From Hydrogenothermus sp. (GTDB taxonomy: Bacteria; Aquificota; Aquificia; Aquificales; Hydrogenothermaceae): a DNA stretch of 17,269 bases. Shown piece by piece: positions 1-5,895 of the stretch. The first letter of the stretch is position 1. Every line of letters starts with the position of its first letter. The stretch covers positions 1 through 17,269 of the forward strand of contig QNYP01000020.1 in NCBI GenBank assembly GCA_003978675.1, read 5' to 3'. The notes beneath the pieces were generated by a model. It had not been told where the DNA came from, searched no databases, and was given only the letters and a program-made list of their open reading frames with translations. The translations under genes and the position numbers were made by a program.

Positions 1-292
1 GTTTTTCTACAAAAAATATAGGTATGCTAGATACAAATGATTTTATTTTAGAATTTGTTATTATGGCTAAAGGTTTTTCAATTTCTACTAAATAATGATA
101 TTTATAAGGTGTTAGTTCCTTAATAAAATAAAAATATTTACCAGAGTATATAAATTTGTCATATGTATAACTAATGGGTATAATTTCCATTTGATTTATT
201 TTAAACCTTTTTAGTTTTGTCAAATTTAAATTTAACTTTAGTTCATGATGAGAAACATCAAATTTTTTTAGTAGTTTTGTTATACTTTCCAT
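1..292 (-). CDS. Hypothetical protein, N-terminal part only (cut by window edge)
   Basis: An open frame runs on the minus strand from an ATG at 290-292 to the window edge without a stop, giving 97 codons. The product begins MESITKLLKKFDVSHHELKL, is rich in Lys, Ile, Tyr and Phe, and has no signal peptide, membrane segment or motif I recognise. Length and coding-like composition (soluble, alternating charged and beta-type hydrophobic stretches) argue that it is real. The start is unsure: there is no Shine-Dalgarno before 292, and a second ATG at 188-190 (MEIIPISYTYDKF) is possible. It is divergent from the plus-strand gene at 312, with only 19 bp between them. A perfect TTGACA lies on this strand at 313-318, but no good -10 follows at the right distance. 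No function can be given. Confidence 0.5.
   Translation of the reverse strand, partial: MESITKLLKKFDVSHHELKLNLNLTKLKRFKINQMEIIPISYTYDKFIYSGKYFYFIKELTPYKYHYLVEIEKPLAIITNSKIKSFVSSIPIFFVEK
278..286 (+). promoter_or_regulatory. Putative extended -10 promoter for the plus-strand gene pair
   Basis: TGTTATACT reads as an extended -10 element (TG, one base, then TATACT, 5 of 6 to TATAAT). No convincing -35 lies 16 to 18 bp upstream, as is usual for extended -10 promoters. Transcription would begin near 293, giving a leader of about 19 nt before the TTG at 312. The element lies inside the first codons of the divergent gene if that gene starts at 292. This is inference from sequence only; AT-rich DNA yields such matches by chance. 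Confidence 0.35.
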
Positions 293-311
293 TGAGATAA
301 AAGAAAAAACC

Positions 312-812
312 TTGTCAAAAAAATTTAAGATTTATTTCTTCAATTTTGGATATGGATATAGATTTATAAACATTTTTATACCTATTTTAGAAAAAAGGAA
401 CATCAATATTTTCTCTAAAATACTAAAAAAACTAAAAACAATTAATTATCCACGGGGATACAGAGTTAGATTTATATTTTTAGAAGAAAATGATAAAACA
501 TTTATTGAAAAAATTTATAAAGAATATTTCAAAGATGCTCATTTTAATGTTCTAATTGATGAAACAGGCTTTGGACTTGAAAAACTAATTTATAAAACAA
601 ATGGATATATTCATTTAAATAAAGAAATGTTAAATATAATTAACAAACATCTAAATGTTCACTATAAAACAGAAAATATCTTTGAAAATTTAAAAATACC
701 TAACTTAATATGGTTCAAAAGTATTGAAAAAAACCCTTATATAGATACTTCTCAAGAAGTTGCAAAAAATATTTTTGGTTGTATAAATTTTCTGGCAAAG
801 GAGCTAGAATGA
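312..812 (+). CDS. Uncharacterised protein, 166 aa, first gene of a two-gene operon
   Basis: I do not recognise this protein. It begins MSKKFKIYFFNFGYGYRFIN, is basic and rich in aromatic residues, Ile, Asn and Lys, and has no clear signal peptide or membrane span. The opening hydrophobic stretch IYFFNFGYGY is strand-like and is followed by mixed alpha/beta-type sequence. No P-loop or other catalytic motif is visible. The TTG at 312 is the only usual start in the frame: upstream the frame is open only to the TGA at 249-251 and has no ATG, GTG or TTG, and the next ATG is about residue 106. No good Shine-Dalgarno precedes it, so the start is uncertain. Its stop TGA (810-812) overlaps the ATG of the next gene, so the two are probably co-translated and functionally linked. 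Confidence 0.6.
   Translation: MSKKFKIYFFNFGYGYRFINIFIPILEKRNINIFSKILKKLKTINYPRGYRVRFIFLEENDKTFIEKIYKEYFKDAHFNVLIDETGFGLEKLIYKTNGYIHLNKEMLNIINKHLNVHYKTENIFENLKIPNLIWFKSIEKNPYIDTSQEVAKNIFGCINFLAKELE
797..803 (+). promoter_or_regulatory. Shine-Dalgarno that fixes the start at 809
   Basis: AAAGGAG ends 5 nt before the ATG at 809-811. It supports that start over an in-frame upstream alternative at 779, which has no such site and would overlap the previous gene by 34 bp. Confidence 0.75.
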
Positions 813-1627
813 AAGATTTATTTATAAGAGGAATTATAGCATTAGCAGTTTTGTCTATACCTTTTTTAGAAAAAACAGATATAGACAAATTAATATATAT
901 TTTCCCTATAGCATACTTATTCTCTGTGTATTTTATTAAAGACTTATCTAAATATCTCTTAGTTTTCACAGACATTATTTTCTTTCTATTTGTAATATAT
1001 ATAACATACAATCCTATATTGGCTATTTTCTTCTTTCCATTGTTTGTCTCTTATATCGAAGAAAAAAAACACACTTTTACATTCCTATTTGCAGGACTAA
1101 TTACTTCTTTATATAGTTTTTATGTCTCAGAATATGTAGAATTTTCAAGCCTACTATTTTGGCTACCTGCAAGTACTTCTATTGTTTTAATAACTGGATT
1201 TATTACAAAACTAAAAGCTGATTTAAAACAAAAAGAAGATGAAATATCTCAAAAGATAAATGAGATATCTAAGTTAAAAGAAAAAATATATCCAATAAAA
1301 ATTGAAAGTCTGGACAGAATATCATTTGAAGATAAGAAGAAATCTATATTCCTTTTAAACCAAATTCTAAACACTTCCTCTGTTGCTTACTTTGATATAA
1401 ACTCTCAAAAATGTATATATACACAAGAGGAAGTATGTGATAAAGAAATTTTGAAGTATGTTAATGATGATTTTGGAAAAATAGAAACAGATAAAGGAAC
1501 AGTAATATTTATAGTTGAATACAGTAATAAAACTCCTACAGGGGTATACTTTTTCTTTTATGAAGATGAGAAAGTAGAAGATAATATTTATAACTTTATA
1601 TTTTTGAAAGAAAAATTAAATAACTAA
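809..1627 (+). CDS. Uncharacterised polytopic membrane protein with coiled coil and soluble C-terminal domain (272 aa)
   Basis: The start at 809 is chosen for its Shine-Dalgarno and the ATGA overlap with the previous gene. Hydrophobic segments are visible at about residues 5-20, 28-43, 49-67, 68-83, 88-107 and 114-133, so five or six membrane spans are likely. Residues about 134-163 are a charged heptad-like stretch (KADLKQKEDEISQKINEISK and on), a probable coiled coil of about four turns. A soluble domain of about 105 residues follows (165-272), with alternating strands such as SVAYFDINSQKCIY, GTVIFIVEY and GVYFFFYEDE. Membrane block, coiled-coil stalk and small alpha/beta domain resemble the layout of membrane sensors with GAF- or PAS-like folds. 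That is inference from layout only, and no ligand or catalytic residues are recognisable. Its stop overlaps the stop of yggT on the other strand by 4 bp. Confidence 0.7.
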   Translation: MKDLFIRGIIALAVLSIPFLEKTDIDKLIYIFPIAYLFSVYFIKDLSKYLLVFTDIIFFLFVIYITYNPILAIFFFPLFVSYIEEKKHTFTFLFAGLITSLYSFYVSEYVEFSSLLFWLPASTSIVLITGFITKLKADLKQKEDEISQKINEISKLKEKIYPIKIESLDRISFEDKKKSIFLLNQILNTSSVAYFDINSQKCIYTQEEVCDKEILKYVNDDFGKIETDKGTVIFIVEYSNKTPTGVYFFFYEDEKVEDNIYNFIFLKEKLNN

Positions 1628-1929
1628 TAAGCTTTTAATTTATAAGCTAATCCAAGGAGAGAATTAACTAGAAAAATTTGTAGAAAAACAATTATTAGAA
1701 TTACAATTAGAGGAGCTATATCTATTCCACCAAAATATGTAGGAATATATTTTCTAATTTTTCTATAAACTGGTTCTGTAGCATTTCTTAAAAATCTAAC
1801 TATAGGATTATAAGGGTCTGGATTTACCCACGATATTAAAGCAGATATTATAACTATCCACATATAAACAGTTAAGGCGATGTCCAGTATCCTGGCCACC
1901 GCCTCAAGAAAGTTTGCTAATATAAACAA
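1624..1929 (-). CDS. YggT-family membrane protein
   Basis: A 101-residue protein with the full YggT pattern: a membrane segment at about 13-34, the signature ISWVNPDPYNPIVRFLRNAT (32-51) followed by EPVYRKIRKYIP, then a second membrane segment at about 72-92 (APLIVILIIVFLQIFLVNSL). YggT proteins are small inner-membrane proteins of poorly known function. In many bacteria they sit near division and septum genes and have been linked to osmotic or membrane stress. Here the gene starts 2 nt after the rplQ stop and ends the ribosomal operon. The start is TTG at 1927-1929, with GAGGA 6 nt upstream; no ATG occurs before codon 23. Codons 9 to 18 are unusually GC-rich and form a strong hairpin. The stop TAG overlaps the stop of the convergent plus-strand gene. 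Confidence 0.9.
   Translation of the reverse strand: MFILANFLEAVARILDIALTVYMWIVIISALISWVNPDPYNPIVRFLRNATEPVYRKIRKYIPTYFGGIDIAPLIVILIIVFLQIFLVNSLLGLAYKLKAY
1876..1903 (-). repeat. GC-rich inverted repeat (hairpin) within the 5' end of yggT
   Basis: On the minus strand the 28-nt stretch starts GGCGGTGGCCAG and ends CTGGACATCGCC. It folds into a stem of 7 pairs (one G-U), a single G/A mismatch and 4 more pairs, closed by the loop GATA. It is 19 of 28 G+C in an otherwise strongly AT-rich region. It spans the last base of codon 9 to codon 18 of yggT. No T-run follows on either strand, so it does not look like a standard intrinsic terminator. Confidence 0.7.
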
Positions 1930-1931
1930 TG

Positions 1932-2306
1932 TTAGTCCTCAAAAGGATAATCTACCAGCTCAATAATAGCTAGTTCAGCGTCATCTCCTCTTCTTCTCTT
2001 GTCTAATTTGTAAATTCTTGTGTATCCACCATTTCTATTCTCATAAAGTGGTGCAAGTTCTTTGAATAATTTATCAGCAGCAGATTTATGATGTTTTAAT
2101 CTAGAATTTATTAATCTTCTAGAATGAACAGTTTGTTTTTTAGCAAGTGTAATCAACTTTTCAATAAAAGGTCTTAACGCTTTTGCTTTTGCTTCTGTTG
2201 TTTGGATTCTTCCATTTTCTATTAATGCACAAGCTAAGTTAACAAATAAGTGCTCTCTTTGCTCTTTTGGTCTATGAAAACTTTTTGTTTTTACTCTATG
2301 ACGCAT
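1932..2306 (-). CDS. rplQ: 50S ribosomal protein L17
   Basis: L17 is a large-subunit protein near the exit of the peptide tunnel. The 124-residue product has the family opening MRHRVKTKSFHRPKEQREHL, then the helix ACALIENGRIQTTEAKAKAL and the ending AELAIIELVDYP. The length suits bacterial L17 (about 116-130). The ATG follows rpoA by 15 bp, with GAGGTGAA ahead of it. It is the last ribosomal gene of the alpha block, as in most bacteria. Confidence 0.98.
   Translation of the reverse strand: MRHRVKTKSFHRPKEQREHLFVNLACALIENGRIQTTEAKAKALRPFIEKLITLAKKQTVHSRRLINSRLKHHKSAADKLFKELAPLYENRNGGYTRIYKLDKRRRGDDAELAIIELVDYPFED
1936..1940 (-). promoter_or_regulatory. Shine-Dalgarno supporting the TTG start of yggT
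   Basis: GAGGA on the minus strand lies inside the last codons of rplQ, 6 nt before the TTG at 1927-1929. The spacing supports TTG as the true start and implies coupling to rplQ translation. Confidence 0.7.
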
Positions 2307-2321
2307 CTATCTTCACCTCTT

Positions 2322-3302
2322 TTATTGTTTTTCTGCAGGTTTTGAAGGAGCAAGCTCTAATCCTAAGTCTGCTAATGCTTCTTTGATTTCTTTTAATGCC
2401 TTTCTACCAATAGACTTAGCTTCTTTTAAATCTTCTTCAGTCATTTTTACTAAATCACCAATTGTTTGAATACCAAGCTTTTTAAGAGTATTTGTAGCTC
2501 TAGAAGAAATATCAAGCTCGTCAATAGCAAGAGATAATTTATCTTCTTCTATTCTTTGAGCAATGCTTTCAGGAACAGCTTTTTTAACAGTCTCTACTCT
2601 TCTAACAGTTGGATTTAATAAAAGCTCAAAGTGTTTTATGAGCAAATTAGAAGCTTTAGTTAAAGCTTCATCTGGGGTAATACTACCATCTGTATATATT
2701 TCTAAAATTAACTTGTCGTAGTCTGTTTTATCTCCTACTCTTGTAGGTTCTACATGAAATGTGCATTTGGTAATAGGAGAAAATGCAGTGTCTATTAAAA
2801 TCCATCCTATTTCTGTTGGAGCTTCCATTTCTTCTACAGTTACATATCCTCGTCCCTTTTCTATCTTAATTTCCATCTTTAATTCAGTATCAGGACTATC
2901 AATAGTAGCTATATGTACATCTGGATTAACAACTTCTATGCCATTTGGTAATTTAATATCTTTAGCAGTTACTTTACCTGGACCTTTAACTTCTAATATA
3001 GCAAATTCACTGTCTATTCCTTCTTCCATTTTAAATTTGATTTCTTTTAAGTTAAGTATAATTTCAGCAACATCTTCTATAACGCCTTCTATAGTAGCAA
3101 ACTCATGGGCTACACCTTGTATTTTAACTGCAGTAATAGCTCCACTTTCAAGAGAGGATAGTAAAACTCTTCTTAAAGCATTACCTATTGTAGTTCCCCA
3201 ACCTCTTTCAAGAGGTTCAACATATAACTTTCCATAAGTTTCGGTTTTGGAAGCTTCATCCCAATAAATTTTATCGGGAGTTATAAATTCTAAAAATGGC
3301 AT
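2322..3302 (-). CDS. rpoA: DNA-directed RNA polymerase alpha subunit
   Basis: Alpha dimerises to nucleate RNA polymerase assembly and its C-terminal domain binds UP elements and activators. The 326-residue protein has the N-terminal dimerisation/assembly domain at about 1-235, including PLERGWGTTIGNALRRVLLS (30-49) and KIQGVAHEFATIEGV. A linker at about 236-254 precedes the C-terminal domain, with the helix-hairpin-helix pattern SSRATNTLKKLGIQTIGDLV and SIGRKALKEIKEAL. R268 and N271 match the E. coli DNA-contact residues R265 and N268 by alignment by eye. Complete, with an ATG start, between rpsD (21 bp) and rplQ (15 bp). Confidence 0.99.
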   Translation of the reverse strand: MPFLEFITPDKIYWDEASKTETYGKLYVEPLERGWGTTIGNALRRVLLSSLESGAITAVKIQGVAHEFATIEGVIEDVAEIILNLKEIKFKMEEGIDSEFAILEVKGPGKVTAKDIKLPNGIEVVNPDVHIATIDSPDTELKMEIKIEKGRGYVTVEEMEAPTEIGWILIDTAFSPITKCTFHVEPTRVGDKTDYDKLILEIYTDGSITPDEALTKASNLLIKHFELLLNPTVRRVETVKKAVPESIAQRIEEDKLSLAIDELDISSRATNTLKKLGIQTIGDLVKMTEEDLKEAKSIGRKALKEIKEALADLGLELAPSKPAEKQ

Positions 3303-3323
3303 AGGCGTTTTACCTCCAATAAT

Positions 3324-3953
3324 TTACGCAGAGTAGTACTCAATAATGAGCTGAACATTAACAGGAATTTCAAGCTCAATTTCTTCAGGTATTTCTAAAA
3401 CTTTTCCTCTAAAGTTTTCCCTATCAACTTCTAACCAAGAAGGAATAGACCTTGGATCTCTTTGTTCTAGGTTCTCTTTAAATAAAGGAGACTTTTTACT
3501 TTTTTCCCTTAACTCTATAATATCTCCAGGGTCAACCTGGTAAGAAGGTATATTTACTTTTTTACCATTTACAAGGAAATGCCCATGTCTTACTAATTGT
3601 CTAGCTTGAAGTCTAGTTTTAGCAAAACCCATTCTATAAACAACATTGTCAAGTCTTCTTTCTAAAAGCTGGAGAAGAATATTACCTGTGTTTCCACCTC
3701 TAACCCCAGCAATTCTAGCAGCTTCATCGAAATATCTTTTAAACTGCTTTTCCCTTATTCCACCATACAAAAATCTTAGTTTTTGTTTTTCTTGAAGACG
3801 AATAGCATAATCAGATAATTTTCTTCTTCTACCTTGAGTTCTTCCATGTTGTCCCGGTGGAAAGTTTCTTTTTTGGAAAGATTTTAAACTTCCACCTACA
3901 AAAGCACCAAGTCTTCTGCTAATTTTTGTCCAAGGACCAATATATCTTCCCAT
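3324..3953 (-). CDS. rpsD: 30S ribosomal protein S4
   Basis: S4 binds 16S rRNA early and nucleates assembly of the small-subunit body. The 209-residue protein opens MGRYIGPWTKISRRLGAFVG and carries the S4 RNA-binding domain at about 98-160 (RRLDNVVYRMGFAKTRLQAR, then VRHGHFLVNGKKVNIPSYQV). It has no cysteines near the N-terminus, so it is the non-zinc form. In E. coli S4 is the translational repressor of the alpha operon; whether that holds here is not visible. It starts 3 nt after the rpsK stop. Its position between rpsK and rpoA follows the proteobacterial order rather than the Bacillus order, where rpsD lies elsewhere. Confidence 0.98.
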   Translation of the reverse strand: MGRYIGPWTKISRRLGAFVGGSLKSFQKRNFPPGQHGRTQGRRRKLSDYAIRLQEKQKLRFLYGGIREKQFKRYFDEAARIAGVRGGNTGNILLQLLERRLDNVVYRMGFAKTRLQARQLVRHGHFLVNGKKVNIPSYQVDPGDIIELREKSKKSPLFKENLEQRDPRSIPSWLEVDRENFRGKVLEIPEEIELEIPVNVQLIIEYYSA

Positions 3954-3956
3954 CTA

Positions 3957-4349
3957 TTACACCCTCCTTTTAGCTGGTGGACGACATCCATTATGAGGTA
4001 TTGGAGTTACATCTTTAATAACTCTAACATTTAAACCTGTTGCTTGAATAGTTTTTATAGCTGTTTCTCTACCTGCTCCTGGGCCTTTTACCCATACTTC
4101 AACATCAGTCATTCCAAATTCTTCCATTGCTCTTTTAGCAGCTTTTTCTGCAGCTTTTTGAGCAGCGTAAGGAGTAGATTTTCTTGTTCCCTTAAAACCT
4201 TCTGTTCCTCCAGAAGCCCAAGTTAAAACATTACCTTCTTTATCAGTAATAGTTACAATAGTGTTGTTAAATGTTGCTTGAATGTGAGCAATTCCGTAAG
4301 GAACTGTTCTTTTAACTTTTTTAGTACTTCTTTTTCTTTTCTTAGCCAT
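3957..4349 (-). CDS. rpsK: 30S ribosomal protein S11
   Basis: S11 lies on the small-subunit platform near the 3' end of 16S rRNA and contacts the mRNA exit region. The 130-residue product has the Lys/Arg-rich N-terminus (MAKKRKRSTKKVKRTVPYGI) and the family motifs AHIQATFNNTIVTITD, GFKGTRKSTPYAAQ and VKGPGAGRETAIK, ending in TPIPHNGCRPPAKRRV. The length is typical (about 129). It sits 15 bp downstream of rpsM. Confidence 0.98.
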   Translation of the reverse strand: MAKKRKRSTKKVKRTVPYGIAHIQATFNNTIVTITDKEGNVLTWASGGTEGFKGTRKSTPYAAQKAAEKAAKRAMEEFGMTDVEVWVKGPGAGRETAIKTIQATGLNVRVIKDVTPIPHNGCRPPAKRRV

Positions 4350-4364
4350 TTATATAGCCTCCAA

Positions 4365-4727
4365 TTATCTTCTTTTGATTCTTCCAGAGAATTTTCTTCT
4401 AGTTTTTGCATTTGTTTTTGTCCTTTGTCCTCTAACAGGAAGACCCAGTCTGTGTCTAATTCCTCTATAACACCCCATATCCATAAGCCTTTTTATATTA
4501 ACCGCAACTTCTCTTCTTAAATCACCTTCAACTTTATAGTTTTGCTCAATGTATTTTCTTATTGCATTTAATTCGTCAGGGGTTAATTCTCCAACTCTTT
4601 TCATTCCATCAATTCCAGTATTTTGGAGGATCTCTTTTGCTCTAGTTTTACCGATTCCATATATGTAAGTAAGAGCTATTTCCAATCTCTTTCTATCTGG
4701 TAAATCAACACCTGCTATACGAGCCAT
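4365..4727 (-). CDS. rpsM: 30S ribosomal protein S13
   Basis: S13 sits in the small-subunit head, contacts the P-site tRNA and bridges to the large subunit. The 120-residue protein shows MARIAGVDLPDRKRLEIALT, the helix-two-turn-helix YGIGKTRAKEIL, and the basic tail RHRLGLPVRGQRTKTNAKTR. The start is ATG with a GGAGGAAG-type Shine-Dalgarno. It opens the alpha block, 12 bp after the rpmJ stop. Confidence 0.98.
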   Translation of the reverse strand: MARIAGVDLPDRKRLEIALTYIYGIGKTRAKEILQNTGIDGMKRVGELTPDELNAIRKYIEQNYKVEGDLRREVAVNIKRLMDMGCYRGIRHRLGLPVRGQRTKTNAKTRRKFSGRIKRR

Positions 4728-4739
4728 TACTTCCTCCTA

Positions 4740-4853
4740 TTATCCTTGTTTTTGTTTATGCTTTGGATTTTCACATATAACCATTACTCTACCGTTTCTT
4801 TTTATAATTCTACATTTTTCACATCTTTTTTTAACAGAAGACCTAACTTTCAT
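4740..4853 (-). CDS. rpmJ: 50S ribosomal protein L36 (zinc-ribbon form)
   Basis: A 37-codon frame starts with ATG at 4851-4853 and ends with TAA at 4740-4742. The translation opens MKVRSSVKKRCEKCRIIKRN and ends NPKHKQKQG, the full bacterial L36. Zinc ligands C11, C14, C27 and H32 are all present, so this is the metal-binding (C+) form. L36 stabilises rRNA at the base of the large subunit. It lies between infA (22 bp upstream) and rpsM, the usual place. Confidence 0.97.
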   Translation of the reverse strand: MKVRSSVKKRCEKCRIIKRNGRVMVICENPKHKQKQG

Positions 4854-4875
4854 CTTTCCACCTCTCTAAATTTTT

Positions 4876-5112
4876 TTACAGTCTAAAAACAATACGACCT
4901 CTTGTAAGGTCATATGGAGATAGTTCAACTCTAACCCTATCTCCTGGTAAAATACGGATAAAATGCATTCTCATCTTTCCAGATACATGGGCTAGAACTT
5001 CATGCCCAGTATCAAGCTTTACTCTAAACATAGCATTAGGAAGAGCTTCTTCTACAGTCCCTTCTACTACTATTCCTTTTTCCTTCTTATCTTCCCTTTT
5101 CTTCTTTCCCAT
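4876..5112 (-). CDS. infA: Translation initiation factor IF-1
   Basis: IF-1 binds the A site of the 30S subunit during initiation. The 78-residue protein is one OB-fold (S1-like) domain with EGTVEEALPNAMFRVKLDTG (17-36), VLAHVSGKMR and FIRILPGDRVRVELSPYDLT (51-70), then RGRIVF. It is some 6 residues longer than the usual 71-72, because the N-terminus carries a charged lead-in, MGKKKREDKKEKG. The ATG at 5110-5112 has GGGAAGGATATG-like purine-rich sequence before it. It follows map by 12 bp. Confidence 0.97.
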   Translation of the reverse strand: MGKKKREDKKEKGIVVEGTVEEALPNAMFRVKLDTGHEVLAHVSGKMRMHFIRILPGDRVRVELSPYDLTRGRIVFRL

Positions 5113-5124
5113 ATCCTTCCCTTT

Positions 5125-5883
5125 TTAATCAAGTTTTGACAAAATTATAGGACCATCTTCCGTTATAGCTACAGAATGCTCAAAATGGGCAGCTATAGCC
5201 TTTTCTTTAGAAACAACTGTCCAACCATCTTTAAGCTTTCTGTAGTAATTAGCCCTTTTCCCAAGTGTTGCCATTGGCTCAATAGCTAAAACCATACCAG
5301 GTAAAAGCTTAACATTTTCAGCATTTGCAACACAATTTGATACATGGGGGTCTTCATGGGGTTTTCTACCAATTCCATGCCCCCCATAATCACAAATAGG
5401 AGCAAGTCTATACTCCTTTAAAGTGCCTTCAATAGCAGCCGCGATGTCCCGAACTGTATTTCCGGGATAACATTTATTTATACCAGCATATAAAGCTCTT
5501 TCAACACCTTCTAACAACCTTCTTTTTCTATCGCTAATTTTACTACCTACAACATAAGAAATAGCTGCATCACCATACCAGCCGTCATAAACAACCCCAA
5601 AATCTATACTAACAATATCACCTTCTTTTATAGGTTTATCTTTAGGAACCCCATGAACAATTTCTTCATTTATAGAAACACAAAGTGCTGCTGGAAAACC
5701 ATATAAACCTAAAAATGCAGGCTTTACACCTCTTTTTTCAGCTTCCCTTCTTGCTATCTCGTCAAGGTCTATGCCAGTCATTCCTGGCTTTGTTTCTTCC
5801 TTTATTACCTGCAAAATTTCAGCAACTATCCTATTCGCAATTTTTAGCTTTTCTATATCTTCCTTAGATTTTAAATCTATCAT
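5125..5883 (-). CDS. map: Methionine aminopeptidase, type I
   Basis: This enzyme removes the initiator Met from nascent proteins at the ribosome. The 252-residue protein has the pita-bread fold motifs and all five metal ligands by position: D94 (VSIDFG), D105 (YGDAAIS), H169 (GGHGIGRKPHEDP), E202 (AIEPMA) and E235 (FEHSVAIT). H77 in IVHGVP matches the substrate-contacting His. It is a short type I enzyme without an N-terminal zinc or SH3-binding extension. It sits 12 bp after adk and 12 bp before infA, in the adk-map-infA order common in Gram-positive and deep-branching bacteria. Confidence 0.97.
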   Translation of the reverse strand: MIDLKSKEDIEKLKIANRIVAEILQVIKEETKPGMTGIDLDEIARREAEKRGVKPAFLGLYGFPAALCVSINEEIVHGVPKDKPIKEGDIVSIDFGVVYDGWYGDAAISYVVGSKISDRKRRLLEGVERALYAGINKCYPGNTVRDIAAAIEGTLKEYRLAPICDYGGHGIGRKPHEDPHVSNCVANAENVKLLPGMVLAIEPMATLGKRANYYRKLKDGWTVVSKEKAIAAHFEHSVAITEDGPIILSKLD

Positions 5884-5895
5884 AATAATCTAAAA

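Noticed and set aside
715..1011. 98-codon open frame on the minus strand opposite the hypothetical pair
   Set aside because: Overlaps two better-supported plus-strand genes and has no ribosome binding site or family resemblance; AT-rich DNA leaves such frames open.
779..1627. Longer version of the membrane protein starting at 779
   Set aside because: The ATG at 809 has AAAGGAG at 5-nt spacing and an ATGA overlap; the upstream start has neither.
1629..1648. Short inverted repeat (AGCTT / AAGCT, 9-base loop) at the end of yggT as a possible terminator
   Set aside because: Only five pairs, two of them G-C, and no proper T-run directly after the stem.
3200..3217. Perfect 8-bp inverted repeat (AACCTCTT, two bases, AAGAGGTT) in rpoA
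   Set aside because: It falls on the highly conserved EPLERGWG codons of the alpha subunit, and repeats of this size are expected by chance a few times in 17 kb.
2761..3237. 158-codon open frame on the plus strand opposite rpoA
   Set aside because: Shadow of rpoA: no ribosome binding site, no recognisable product, low-complexity Ser/Ile/Leu content typical of antisense reading.
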